Of a DNA stretch of 64,000 nt, positions 18,956 to 27,150 are shown one piece after another. Within the stretch, counting starts at the first letter, position 1. Every line of letters begins with the position of its first letter. The DNA is taken from positions 1 through 64,000 of the forward strand of contig NZ_CAMAPC010000003.1 in NCBI RefSeq assembly GCF_945859825.1, in the 5' to 3' direction. Under the pieces are notes generated by a model. It made no database searches, had not been told where the DNA came from, and was given only the letters and a program-made list of their open reading frames with translations. The DNA is from Pseudoalteromonas holothuriae. GTDB lineage: Bacteria; Pseudomonadota; Gammaproteobacteria; Enterobacterales; Alteromonadaceae. Both the position numbers and the translations under genes were made by a program.

Positions 18956-19741
18956 ATGAAAAAGTTCAGCGTAATATTTGCTCTTGCAACAATCACAGCG
19001 TCAACTAGCAGTTTTGCTTTACCTAATCAGGCTTTTGATACTGATGGCTTTGAACGTGTTACACAGTATGCCCATGGACCTATCGCGACCTCTATAATTA
19101 CTAGCGAATTTGCACATAAACTTAACGTTTACCTTCACCCTCGTAATGTAGGTGATTTTTGTAGCTATGGTAACATTTATGCGCAGACTACTGGCGAACA
19201 CATTGTGCATGCTGATATCTCCAGAGTGCCTGCACAAGTTGTGATCCAGCAAGCAACTGCTGATATTCCAGAACAGTATTTAACACAAAACAAGCAATTA
19301 CGTGTATCTTGTACCACAGTCCAAGGTGAAGATTATGATGTACTGGTTAATATTCCGGGTGCACCAATTATAGAATGGGAAGTCGACGTAGAGCCTCGCG
19401 GTGAATTTGTGCATCGTCCGAATACCTATGGTTATCACAGTGCATACAAAGTTAATAGCCACTTACGAATTAATAATCAAAGCAACGATGGACGCTGCCA
19501 GACACTTTCTAACAGAGGCATTGAGTTAGGCCTTTTCCACAACAAAAATAGTAAAGGACCATTTCATTCAGACGTGTTCTCAACACTCAAGACTATAGAT
19601 AATACACAGGCCGGCCAACCCGTTCTATATCAAATGATTGAATGTCAAAATGCTGCAGGAAAAACCTTAGCAATTAAAGTGTTTACACTGACAAACCCTA
19701 CTGACATTTATATTGTTGAAGAAGACTTAATCGTTAAATAA
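18956..19741 (+). CDS. Secreted protein of unknown function
   Basis: 261 residues. I place the start at the ATG at 18956, which has AAAGGA upstream and begins a clear signal peptide (MKKFSVIFALATITAS, with likely cleavage after SFA); an upstream in-frame ATG at 18857 falls in the promoter. The mature part is beta-rich and contains several Cys (DFCSYGN, RVSCTTV, GRCQTL, IECQNA) that could form two disulfides, as expected in the periplasm or outside. I recognise no family. The preceding FNR/CRP-type box and LacI-type operator suggest control by oxygen or carbon state and by a sugar such as an amino sugar. Confidence 0.75.
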   Translation: MKKFSVIFALATITASTSSFALPNQAFDTDGFERVTQYAHGPIATSIITSEFAHKLNVYLHPRNVGDFCSYGNIYAQTTGEHIVHADISRVPAQVVIQQATADIPEQYLTQNKQLRVSCTTVQGEDYDVLVNIPGAPIIEWEVDVEPRGEFVHRPNTYGYHSAYKVNSHLRINNQSNDGRCQTLSNRGIELGLFHNKNSKGPFHSDVFSTLKTIDNTQAGQPVLYQMIECQNAAGKTLAIKVFTLTNPTDIYIVEEDLIVK

Positions 19742-19750
19742 ATTAAGTAG

Positions 19751-19782
19751 AACGGATACTGCTTAACCAAACAGTATCCGTT
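19751..19782 (+). terminator. Hairpin after the secreted-protein gene
   Basis: Perfect 11-bp stem AACGGATACTG / CAGTATCCGTT with a 10-base loop, ten bases after the stop. The downstream tract is TATATG rather than poly-T. It directly precedes the left end of the insertion sequence. Confidence 0.6.
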
Positions 19783-19797
19783 ATATGTAGTAATGTG

Positions 19798-19872
19798 ATT
19801 ACCAAGGGAGTCTGACGGTATGATTACCAAGGGAGTCTGACGGTATGATTACCGAGCGACTTTGACGTAGCA
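19798..19872. repeat. Tandem 25-bp terminal repeats at the IS left end
   Basis: A 25-bp unit starting ATTACCAAGGGAGTCTGACG occurs exactly twice (19798-19822, 19823-19847) and a third, degenerate unit starting ATTACCGAGCGACTTTGACG follows at 19848. The right end has a single clear copy. The array probably represents repeated transposase binding sites. The stop codon of the transposase (19824-19826) lies inside the second unit. Confidence 0.75.
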
Positions 19873-21420
19873 ACACTAACAGCCTCAACCCAAGTTGACA
19901 ACTTAGGCCGACTTGGAAGCAACTCTAATTTAGCAAGCCTCAGTGCAGCAGTATTCATATTTTCTCTTAGCCAGATGTAGCGTACACCCGCAGGACTTAT
20001 TTCAACTGAGTAGTTTGTCTTTAGCTGACGAGATACCTGAGCTTGCCCCAAGTGTGGGTTTTGCAGACTGAACTCGATAACGAGCTTTTCTATTTCTTCC
20101 TCTGTTCGATTTAAGTGACGATGGTTGGGCATTTCTTGGCGTCTTAGCGCATCAATACCGGCTTCTTTGACTAATCGCCTGTGACGATAAATAGTATCTC
20201 TAGATACACCACTAAGCCGAGAAGCCTCACAGACGTTACCAAGCTTATCAGCTAAGGCTAATACATCTAATTTCTTCTGTATTTCAATGTCCTCCATTGA
20301 CGTCTTGATTGGCTCAACCACCTCATTTATCTTTAAGTGACGGCCAGCGAAGTAAGCACTGAATTTGCCTTGTGATTGACTTCGTATTTCAATTTTTTGA
20401 TTCGCTATTGAATGCTTAAGCGCAGACTCAATGAAGTAAAACTTATTCCCATAGCTAAAGGTATGGTCATTACGGATCTTACGGTATTGCTTAATCACAC
20501 AGATATCATCGAGATTAACATGGGGTGGCAATAGCTTATATTCCAAGTTATTCAGCTTAGCTTCTACGGTTAGTTTTTTATGCCAGAACTGAGGAATAAA
20601 CACATGCTGTAAATAACTGTTGGCGCTAACCATATCGTTGATATTGTTCAGCCTTAATTCTGGTATTAAACGGTCTTGTAACGTATCGAAGGCTCGCTCA
20701 ATTCGTCCTTTACCTTGTGGCGAACTGGCAAAGATGATTTCAATACCCATCTCCTCACAAGCACGTTGCATTTGTGAGAAGTTACTACGTTTAGGCCCAC
20801 CAAAAATGCCTGCACTATCCACATAAAGCGTTTTAAAAACACCACGTTTTTCGATGATACTGCACAAGACTTTTAAGCAACCGGCAGTGGTTTCTGACGG
20901 AAAAAAACTCAGCAAATAGCTCACTCGTAGCATCATCTATCGCAGCAATGAGACAAAACTTCTTATTACCAAACCAGCGGTGTGGACTACCGTCCATTTG
21001 CAACATTAACCCAGCAGCTTCGATGCGTTCTCTATGTTTATGAACTCGACTTCGTCTACGTTTAGCTCGCTTTACGTGATGGATATCATGCGCCCAGCAC
21101 CTCAGGGTTTCTCGTTTAACAACAATATGCTCATTGGTCTCTAGCAACTCAGCAAGGTGAAGTAGATTAAGATCATAGTACTTTTCTCGAATCAGTTGTT
21201 GCACGCTCTGCTTTAATTTTTCGGGCGTTTTATTAACTGGCGCTTTACCAGAATTACCATGAATAATGAACTGAACACCAACCTGACGATATCGGTGCAG
21301 ATAGCGTTTAATAGTTCGTCTAGATTTATTGAGAAGTTTAGTGGCATTACCAATGGTCAAACGACCTTCAGCTACCTTGGCAATCACATCAACAGCCAAC
21401 TGAGCTTTGGAATTCATCAT
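19824..21420 (-). pseudogene. ISNCY/IS1202-like DDE transposase, split by a +1 frameshift
   Basis: The N-terminal half (21420 to about 20900) has a helix-turn-helix (LTIGNATKLLNKSRRTIKRY) and the first catalytic Asp in LMLQMDGSPHRWFGNKK. The C-terminal half has the second Asp (TLYVDSAGIFGGPKR), the catalytic Glu (GKGRIERAFDTLQDRL) and another helix-turn-helix (VCEASRLSGVSRDTIYRH). The two halves join at a run of seven T on the coding strand (A7 at 20901-20907). Reading six T gives the continuous FAEFFPSETT, whereas the seven present lead out of frame. It is either a knockout mutation or a slippage-expressed gene. The start at 21420 follows AAGGAT; further ATGs lie at 21426 and 21417. Confidence 0.75.
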
Positions 21421-21587
21421 GATCATCCTTAGCACCTTTTAAATACTCAAATAGTTATTTAAAAAGCATGGTCAAAGATAACCGTCAATTTCCCTTGGTA
21501 ATTAGCGATTACGACAAAATCGCTTGGTGTTAACACCGTTATATATAGTAACTCATATCTAATCTGACACCTTTCAGTTTTGGATTC

Positions 21588-21613
21588 GACCTAATCGTAC
21601 AGTTGATTAGGTC
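21588..21613. repeat. Perfect 9-bp inverted repeat downstream of the IS
   Basis: GACCTAATC / GATTAGGTC with an 8-base loop, in the ~290-bp spacer between the IS and the gene at 21790. No poly-T follows. The rest of the spacer shows no gene. Role unknown. Confidence 0.35.
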
Positions 21614-21789
21614 AACTATGAGTCTAGAGCAGTCAAAATGGTGGTTAATACTCACCTAATAAATTTAAGTCGGCTAGGATATGAAACCGGACGTTAGCCT
21701 TGGCAAATCTAACGACTGCTGATCCGGTTATATAGTCATTAATTCCTGTGTTATTTGAAGGCACAAATTGAATAGTCGGTTTGTTTTAG

Positions 21790-22428
21790 TCAAGATATTC
21801 GTTGAAAAAGATACAATGGAGCCGTTTTTTTGTAATCAACCCCTTTTCTGGCTTCATGTAAAGATTCTTTATTAATAGATACATCTTTCTTGGGAAGAAA
21901 ATATGCATCCAAATCTGAAATAGAAAGGCGGTATTTGTTGTATGATTTTTTTATCGCTGCAACTAATTTATAATCTTTATCAATAGCGGCTAATCCGGCA
22001 TCCCCATGGCTATTATTTACTAGAAGATAACCATTAACTTTCAAGTAATTTTTACATGTATCTGAAATGAATCCTGCATATTGTGAAACTAACAGGTCGA
22101 ATTGGTTTTCTAATTTTGGAATTGGGATTGTATAGTCTTGAGCATAGAAAGTAACATCAGGATCTGCAGAATATACTTTTCTATCAATAATGTACGAAAT
22201 ATATTTATAGTCTTTAAAAAATTTATTAGCCTGCTTGTCCGAATCTATAAAAACCACATGCGGGAATATAAAGGCAGGAGATATATGTACGTAGCTTCCC
22301 GGATATAAAACACTTTCAATTTCAAATTTGTCTTTAAGTAATTGAAAAAGATCAATTTGCTCATAATCTCTCTCTACATAATATTTTTTATAAATATCAA
22401 TACTATTGGTGTTAGTTTTAATCGTCAT
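21790..22428 (-). CDS. Protein of unknown function, co-transcribed with a methyltransferase
   Basis: 212 residues, not recognised. The segment FEIESVLYPGSYVHISPAFIFPHVVFIDSD has the strand-loop-helix-strand-Asp spacing of a nucleotide-fold domain. Together with FDLLVSQYAGF and LKVNGYLLVNNSHGDA it resembles the core of class I methyltransferases, though the Gly-rich loop is not canonical. It starts four bases after the stop of the methyltransferase at 22433, so the two are one operon. The region is markedly AT-rich compared with neighbours, consistent with transfer. It may be a second, divergent methyltransferase-like subunit. Confidence 0.65.
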   Translation of the reverse strand: MTIKTNTNSIDIYKKYYVERDYEQIDLFQLLKDKFEIESVLYPGSYVHISPAFIFPHVVFIDSDKQANKFFKDYKYISYIIDRKVYSADPDVTFYAQDYTIPIPKLENQFDLLVSQYAGFISDTCKNYLKVNGYLLVNNSHGDAGLAAIDKDYKLVAAIKKSYNKYRLSISDLDAYFLPKKDVSINKESLHEARKGVDYKKTAPLYLFQRIS

Positions 22429-22432
22429 TATT

Positions 22433-23098
22433 TTACCCTAAAGATTCAATAGGCTTTTTATATCCTGTTATCACAGATGCAATTGCATCTTGCTCACGGC
22501 ATTCACTGTTTGAAATGTTTGAAAAGCCAGCATTGTTAAGTAATTTAACAATCCCACTTCTTGTTTTCAGTTCGTGTTGGCATGAGGAGTCGTCTTTATC
22601 GCCAACTTGTTCTTGGCTGTATTCCACCGACTCTTCCCAAAGATCATCAATAGCAACAAACCGGCCAGATGGCTTTAATATTCTAAGCACTTCTTTCAGT
22701 CCATCGTTAACATTAACCCAATGGTGCAGTGTATTTACAGCTAGCACTAAGTCACAGCTTTCATTTCCTATAGGAATTTTTTCTGCTCCTGCAAGTAAAA
22801 ATGTTACTCGTTGAGAGCTTTGCTCTTTAACTGTGAGTTCGGTCGCAATTTCAAGCATTTTAGGTGTTGGATCTATACCTATTACGTGTCCTGTCCTGAG
22901 ATTTTTTGCTATTGCTCTAACAGCGGCTCCGCTTCCACATCCGATATCCAAAACAGTTTCTGATGGTAACAGGTTACATAATTCAGGGATTTTTTTATGC
23001 AGAACAAGTTCTCCCCACTGTTCAACATAATTTTTGGTAAGCGTCTCATTCCATGCACTAGCATGTAATTCCTCTTTGTTATCTTCTATATGTATCAT
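22433..23098 (-). CDS. Class I SAM-dependent methyltransferase (UbiE/Methyltransf_11 type)
   Basis: 221 residues from the ATG at 23098; an in-frame ATG at 23113 lies only about 10 bases from the predicted transcript start, so I prefer the shorter form. Motif I is VLDIGCGSGAAVRAIAKNL, the acidic ribose-binding position is IGIDPTPKML, and motif IV is CDLVLAVNTLHHWVNV. It should transfer a methyl group from SAM to a small molecule; the substrate is unknown. It leads a two-gene operon, divergent from a MarR regulator with matching operators on both sides. A resistance or detoxification role is therefore plausible. Confidence 0.85.
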   Translation of the reverse strand: MIHIEDNKEELHASAWNETLTKNYVEQWGELVLHKKIPELCNLLPSETVLDIGCGSGAAVRAIAKNLRTGHVIGIDPTPKMLEIATELTVKEQSSQRVTFLLAGAEKIPIGNESCDLVLAVNTLHHWVNVNDGLKEVLRILKPSGRFVAIDDLWEESVEYSQEQVGDKDDSSCQHELKTRSGIVKLLNNAGFSNISNSECREQDAIASVITGYKKPIESLG

Positions 23099-23114
23099 AT
23101 TCACACCAATCATT

Positions 23115-23163
23115 GTTAGGTTGTCTAACTATTATTGACATTTAAGTTAGTTTGTCAAACTAA
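23115..23163 (-). promoter_or_regulatory. Promoter of the methyltransferase operon with two MarR-type operators
   Basis: On the minus strand TTGACA (plus 23153-23158), a 17-base spacer and ATAATA (plus 23130-23135) form a good promoter. The perfect inverted repeat TTAGTTTG-T-CAAACTAA (23147-23163) overlaps the -35. GTTAG-N5-CTAAC (23115-23129) covers the expected start site near 23123. Both are placed for repression. Confidence 0.7.
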
Positions 23164-23277
23164 ATTTAATGTCAAGTTGTTTTCTTAAACAATATATTGG
23201 GTGCTATGTACAAAAATTTGTTTTGAAGTCAGTCATGTAGTTCATTGTTAGTATTTATCCAAAAAAAATGTTATTTT

Positions 23278-23292
23278 GTTAGATAAGCTAAC
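23278..23292 (+). promoter_or_regulatory. MarR-type operator before the regulator gene
   Basis: GTTAG-ATAAG-CTAAC repeats the arms of the operator at 23115-23129. It lies 19 bp before the ATG of the MarR gene, so the regulator probably represses itself as well as the methyltransferase operon. Confidence 0.65.
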
Positions 23293-23311
23293 TAAATAAT
23301 TTGATTTAACT

Positions 23312-23779
23312 ATGAAATTTGAAGACTCTCTAATAAAGTTTCAGCGAATGATATCTAGAACTTGGGATATTCAAACATTTGATAGTAAAGGAAACAATTT
23401 GAGTTACAGTGAATTTGAATACTTGCTATGTGTTCATAATGCAGAGAATGCAGAAATTGATCCTGAAAGTGATAAGCATGATGATAGTACTCATTTATCG
23501 GCACTAGCTGCTGAAATGCAGGTGCAAAAATCATCTGCAAGTTTAATGGTTAATAAGCTTGAAAAACGAGAGTTGATATATCGCGCAACTTGTCAATATG
23601 ATGCAAGAGCACAGCATATACTATTAACCGAAAAGGGTCGGAAGTTGCTCTTAAACATACAAAGTTCTGTTTATAATAATTTGGCAAAAACGTTTAAAGG
23701 TCTTTTGGAAGAAAAAGAATATAATAATTTTGAGCAAACTCTAGCAAAAATTTGTGCGACATATCCTACAGAAAAATGA
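23312..23779 (+). CDS. MarR-family transcriptional regulator
   Basis: 155 residues with the winged-helix pattern of the family: HLSALAAEMQVQKSSASLMV (helix-turn-helix), NKLEKRELIYR (recognition helix end), then the wing CQYDARAQHILLTEKGRKLL. It is a cytoplasmic dimeric repressor released by small aromatic or oxidising ligands. It is divergent from the methyltransferase gene, and repeated GTTAG-N5-CTAAC sites lie next to both starts. That makes a self-contained ligand-induced switch likely. The ligand is unknown. Confidence 0.88.
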   Translation: MKFEDSLIKFQRMISRTWDIQTFDSKGNNLSYSEFEYLLCVHNAENAEIDPESDKHDDSTHLSALAAEMQVQKSSASLMVNKLEKRELIYRATCQYDARAQHILLTEKGRKLLLNIQSSVYNNLAKTFKGLLEEKEYNNFEQTLAKICATYPTEK

Positions 23780-24045
23780 TCGTCATTCTCCCAAATAAAT
23801 ATTAAATCTATTGAGAGTATTGTCAACGACCGCTTCAGGCTTAGAATTGCCGTTAGCTGCTCAAAAGCTAATGTCGGCTTATGGCTAAATGAAGCCACAA
23901 GGCATTAATTGATGTTAATGGTTCCTTTGTCGGATAAGCAGCCCTTTTCATAACTAAATAATTACGTGTAAATTGTCAGCCTATATAAAGCCCTAGTTTT
24001 GGATTTATAAGATCGAATACTGACTGACCCACGTTATAAGCACCT
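23780..24045. other. Intergenic region with an imperfect inverted repeat
   Basis: Between the MarR gene and the convergent protease gene. At 23832-23895 the outer arms GCTTCA / TGAAGC and inner arms GTTAGCT / AGCTAAT form a long imperfect hairpin typical of dispersed intergenic repeats. No gene is seen. Confidence 0.35.
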
Positions 24046-24078
24046 CATAGTTTAATCACTTTTAGTGATTAAACTATG
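24046..24078. terminator. Perfect 15-bp hairpin between convergent genes
   Basis: CATAGTTTAATCACT, loop TTT, then AGTGATTAAACTATG: 15 bp without mismatch. It lies five bases after the stop of the minus-strand protease gene and downstream of the plus-strand MarR gene. It is probably a bidirectional terminator, although a poly-T tract is missing. Confidence 0.6.
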
Positions 24079-24083
24079 TCAAC

Positions 24084-25526
24084 TTACTGACATACCGTCA
24101 TTCTTTTCCACACCTCTTGCCATTCGCTGTTACTGCTAGTTATACTTGGATCATCATTGTAGCTCCACCAGTTAGCTCGATATATAGCCCCCCCATGCAC
24201 GACTTCTGTCCCTTTTTTATAAGCTTTATTAACATGCCACTGAGTAAATTGCTGACAATCTGCACCTTGACTCAAGTTGGTTAACAGAGGTGCCCAGTCA
24301 TTATGCTGACGTGCATTATCATGCTCATCGGCCGTGCCAATATATTTATTATTGAACTCTTTACGAGGCGTAGAGAAATAATTGATTCGTGGACATTCCT
24401 TTGGACCTTTGGCAGAACTAATACAGCTGTAGGACATGATTGTTCTGAATGTCCAGTCTTGCGCATCGTAATATCCATGAGCATATTGAGCTCTAAAAGG
24501 CACTTCAGCAGTTGCTTCCCAATTATGTTCAGCACCGAATAAATGCCCCATTTCATGCGATAGCGTATTTCTTTGTAAACAATGAATATTAGTAACTGCC
24601 ATAGATTGTTCTCGAACTTCTGCACCTATTGTTCGAGCAATACCACAGTAACCTTCTAGTAAGTTAGTTATCAGCATATCCATATCTGAGCCATATTTTT
24701 TACTCTGCTTAAGCTCTTCATCCATTGAGTTATTGTCCCAAATGTAATCAGCATCAGGAAATAAAAACTTTAACTTGTTAAGGTTTTCTCCTTCACTCAA
24801 CCAAAAATCGACTGCAGTTATAAAGGGATTATACTCGTTATAATCAACCGACGTTACATTTGCGATTTCAATACTGACATTCACATCACTGTTTTTATAC
24901 GCTTGATTCGTCTCGTCGATATAAAATTCAAAGTACTGCTTCGGATCTGCACCTATTTCTGCTAGAAAATTAGCGACGTCATTAGTGTAATACAGAGATA
25001 ACCTTAGTGTTTGTTGCTGCGAATGAGATACGGCGCCAAGCTCAGCAATTTTTGCAGGTAGTGCCAAAGCACCAGCCTGTTGCCTTGAATGCTTCAACAA
25101 CTCTTGCTCAGCTTCCTCACTCAAACCCGATGGTAATTTTGATTCCATAATGATGAGTTCATTGCCTCTGCTAATTAAGTTAAAAGCACCTTCAGGCGTG
25201 GCAAGAAAGCCTTGTGTGAGTCCATTTCGAGAGACACTTATCGACCCTCGAACCTCTCCACGCTTATCTCTTAGAAATAGCGTACCTGTTACTTCACTCA
25301 CTTCATTATGTTCAAACTGGAGTGTGTATTGAGTACCACTTGGAAGTAGAACTGGATATTCAATTGATTGTAAATTTAGCTCGGCAGAGGGGTTTTTTAT
25401 TACTCTGTATTCAACTTGCTCTCCACCAGAGAGTAACGCGACCATGCTTTCTACAGAGTTATTAGCTACAGCTGGTAGAGCAAATATTGAGCTTAACGAG
25501 AGTAATGCGAGTGTTTTTCTTTTCAT
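24084..25526 (-). CDS. Secreted zinc metalloprotease (metzincin) with C-terminal chitin-binding domain
   Basis: 480 residues from the ATG at 25526, which has AAGGA upstream and opens a signal peptide (MKRKTLALLSLSSIFALPAVA). The catalytic site is HEMGHLFGAEHN (His324, Glu325, His328, His334) with the Met-turn in RTIMSYSC, so it is a metzincin of the M12/reprolysin-like type. The region before it is probably a propeptide and the N-terminal catalytic lobe. The last ~50 residues (FTQWHVNKAYKKGTEVVHGG, then YRANWW and WQEVWKR) fit a CBM5/12 carbohydrate-binding module as in bacterial chitinases. It would degrade protein in chitinous or other particulate material outside the cell. Cysteines in the tail suggest a disulfide. 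Confidence 0.85.
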   Translation of the reverse strand: MKRKTLALLSLSSIFALPAVANNSVESMVALLSGGEQVEYRVIKNPSAELNLQSIEYPVLLPSGTQYTLQFEHNEVSEVTGTLFLRDKRGEVRGSISVSRNGLTQGFLATPEGAFNLISRGNELIIMESKLPSGLSEEAEQELLKHSRQQAGALALPAKIAELGAVSHSQQQTLRLSLYYTNDVANFLAEIGADPKQYFEFYIDETNQAYKNSDVNVSIEIANVTSVDYNEYNPFITAVDFWLSEGENLNKLKFLFPDADYIWDNNSMDEELKQSKKYGSDMDMLITNLLEGYCGIARTIGAEVREQSMAVTNIHCLQRNTLSHEMGHLFGAEHNWEATAEVPFRAQYAHGYYDAQDWTFRTIMSYSCISSAKGPKECPRINYFSTPRKEFNNKYIGTADEHDNARQHNDWAPLLTNLSQGADCQQFTQWHVNKAYKKGTEVVHGGAIYRANWWSYNDDPSITSSNSEWQEVWKRMTVCQ

Positions 25527-26303
25527 TTCATGTTCCTTATATAATAAATTTAAGTTTCTATTAAAGGAAAATACATTGATAAAAAGAAAATAAAAACTCA
25601 AAAAATGTATCAAGTTGTAGCTTTTAATGGTTGCTTTTTACATTTAAGACAAAAAAAACTTAAATTTACAACTCCACCCCTAGGGTGATAAAAACGTTTG
25701 ATACTGAAAATTCCGATATAACGACACTCACGGCCGCTCACTTTAATTTTGCCTCTGGCAATTTCAGTGATCACAAATAGATAGTTCGATATTTTATGAC
25801 ATCAGCACCACTATCATAAGTACTGGCGCTCAAGTTTCTTCAACTGCTGATAGAACAGGGCTCCTCTCGGCGAAAGCTAATCATGGGAAAAACTGATAGT
25901 ACGTTTATCTTAATATTCAAAAATAGCGACACATTTGCCAACCTATCCACATCTCATACTCTAGAGATAACGTTTTAACAAGCCATAAGTTAGCCAACAA
26001 AATGAGCAATACAGCATAATGTATTATGTCAGTCGCGAATGACAAAACAGTGGAAGCATTTGGTTTAGACCAAAAAGCAGCGCGGGTTGACAGTTTATTC
26101 GACATTGAGGCGAACTCACATAGAATGATGATGCGACTTCGCCTCTTCAGGACAGCCCTTGCCTTATCTAAACTGCCAACTCACTAGGGGAAAAACAACA
26201 AAGGTCGACAAACCCTAGTTGCAAAGCTGTAAAATGATCTAAAGTTAATCTGTATCCGTAAACTTAACCTAATATTGTAGCAACGCAGATAAAGGACTTT
26301 TCA
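25527..26303. other. Long intergenic region
   Basis: About 780 bp. The part next to 25526 is the AT-rich leader and promoter region of the protease gene. At 26026-26187 a 53-codon plus-strand frame (starting MSVANDKTVEAFGLDQ) is open and ends at TAG, but it has no ribosome site and no recognised homology. It could be a small gene or a remnant. The last 100 bp are the leader of the DJ-1/PfpI gene. I see nothing else. Confidence 0.4.
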
Positions 26304-26978
26304 ATGAAAAAAATACTAATCCCAGTCACCAACCACCCCACACTGGGCACTACTGATAAAGAAAACGGTACTTTTTCTCCTGAACTAACACATGCTTTAC
26401 ACATATTTTTAGAGGCAGGATATGATTACGATATTGCCTCAATAAATGGAGGTAAAGCACCACTGTATGGTACAGATATAGAAGATGATACAGTGAATAA
26501 TGAAATTTTGAGTAATGAAATCTTTCAAAGTAAAGTTGATAATACCATTGCAATAACAGAGCTTGATATTAATGGTTATGATGCAATTTATTACCCAGGT
26601 GGTTTCGGTTTGCTATCCGATTTAGCAAGCAATCAGAGCTTTGCTGCTCTGAGCGCTAAGCATTATGAGAGTGGTGGTATACTAGCAGCTGTGTGTCATG
26701 GCCCTGCGGGATTATTACCTATAACATTAAGTAATGGCGATAAGTTATTAGCCAATAAATCTGTAACAGGCTTTACGCGTGAAGAAGAAATTGATTATGG
26801 CACAATTGAAGATATCCCTTTTTTATTAGAAGAGTCGCTGACTCGAAACGCGGCACGCTTTAACAAAGTGCAACCTTGGGGTGTATTTGTAGTAGAGGAT
26901 GGTAGATTAATTACTGGGCAAAACCCTGCAAGTGCCCAAGCTGTGGGCGAAGCTTTAGTTAGGCAACTAAGCGAGTAA
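26304..26978 (+). CDS. DJ-1/PfpI family protein (Hsp31-like type 1 glutamine amidotransferase fold)
   Basis: 224 residues. The nucleophile elbow is AAVCHGPAGLL with the conserved Cys-His pair, and YPGGFGLLSDLA is the preceding loop (PGGHGxxxDL in most Hsp31-like members, with Phe replacing His here). The N-terminal strand KKILIPVTNHP and the C-terminal NPASAQAVGEALV are also typical. Relatives act as chaperones, glyoxalase III-type enzymes or deglycases against reactive aldehydes; which applies is not decidable. The ATG is preceded by AAAGGA. It is monocistronic, followed by a convergent terminator. Confidence 0.85.
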   Translation: MKKILIPVTNHPTLGTTDKENGTFSPELTHALHIFLEAGYDYDIASINGGKAPLYGTDIEDDTVNNEILSNEIFQSKVDNTIAITELDINGYDAIYYPGGFGLLSDLASNQSFAALSAKHYESGGILAAVCHGPAGLLPITLSNGDKLLANKSVTGFTREEEIDYGTIEDIPFLLEESLTRNAARFNKVQPWGVFVVEDGRLITGQNPASAQAVGEALVRQLSE

Positions 26979-27046
26979 AAGTTTATAGACAAATAGCGCA
27001 CATTTTTTGTCTAAATAAATTATTTAGTTCCTCACTAAAGTCACCA

Positions 27047-27077
27047 CGTAAAGAACTTATAGCTTAAGTTCTTTACG
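27047..27077. terminator. Bidirectional hairpin between PfpI and NERD genes
   Basis: CGTAAAGAACTT / AAGTTCTTTACG, a perfect 12-bp stem with a 7-base loop, between two convergent genes (stops at 26978 and 27151). Confidence 0.6.
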
Positions 27078-27150
27078 CTACAGCACTGCTTCTGCACCAT
27101 CATAAGAGCCAATCTAAACTAGGCTATACCTTTTTGTGGCACAAAAATAA

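Larger units (their letters stand above)
19798..21502 (-). mobile_element. ISNCY/IS1202-like insertion sequence
   Basis: The ends share the inverted repeat ATTACCAAGGGA (19798-19809; complement at 21491-21502) followed by a less conserved TGACGGT. One transposase reading region on the minus strand fills the element. The type is judged from the transposase (HTH, DDE core containing MDGSPHRWFGNKK, C-terminal HTH), which resembles ISNCY/IS1202-group enzymes. No exact short target duplication is visible. Imperfect copies of CCGTTATATRTAGTAA lie at 19778-19793 and 21536-21551. Confidence 0.7.

Noticed and set aside
19798..19872. Three 25-bp repeats at the IS end as a CRISPR fragment
   Set aside because: The units are directly adjacent with no spacers, and the same sequence forms the inverted repeat at the other IS end.
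21505..21537. GCGATT/AATCGC hairpin and GGTGTTAACACC palindrome just right of the IS as an integron attC or dif site
   Set aside because: The core GTTRRRY and RYYYAAC spacing of attC and the XerC/XerD arms of dif are absent. Probably ordinary symmetric sequence.
26026..26187. 53-codon plus-strand frame (MSVANDKTVEAF start) upstream of the PfpI gene
   Set aside because: Reads plausibly but has no ribosome site or recognised relatives. Kept only as a note on the intergenic region.
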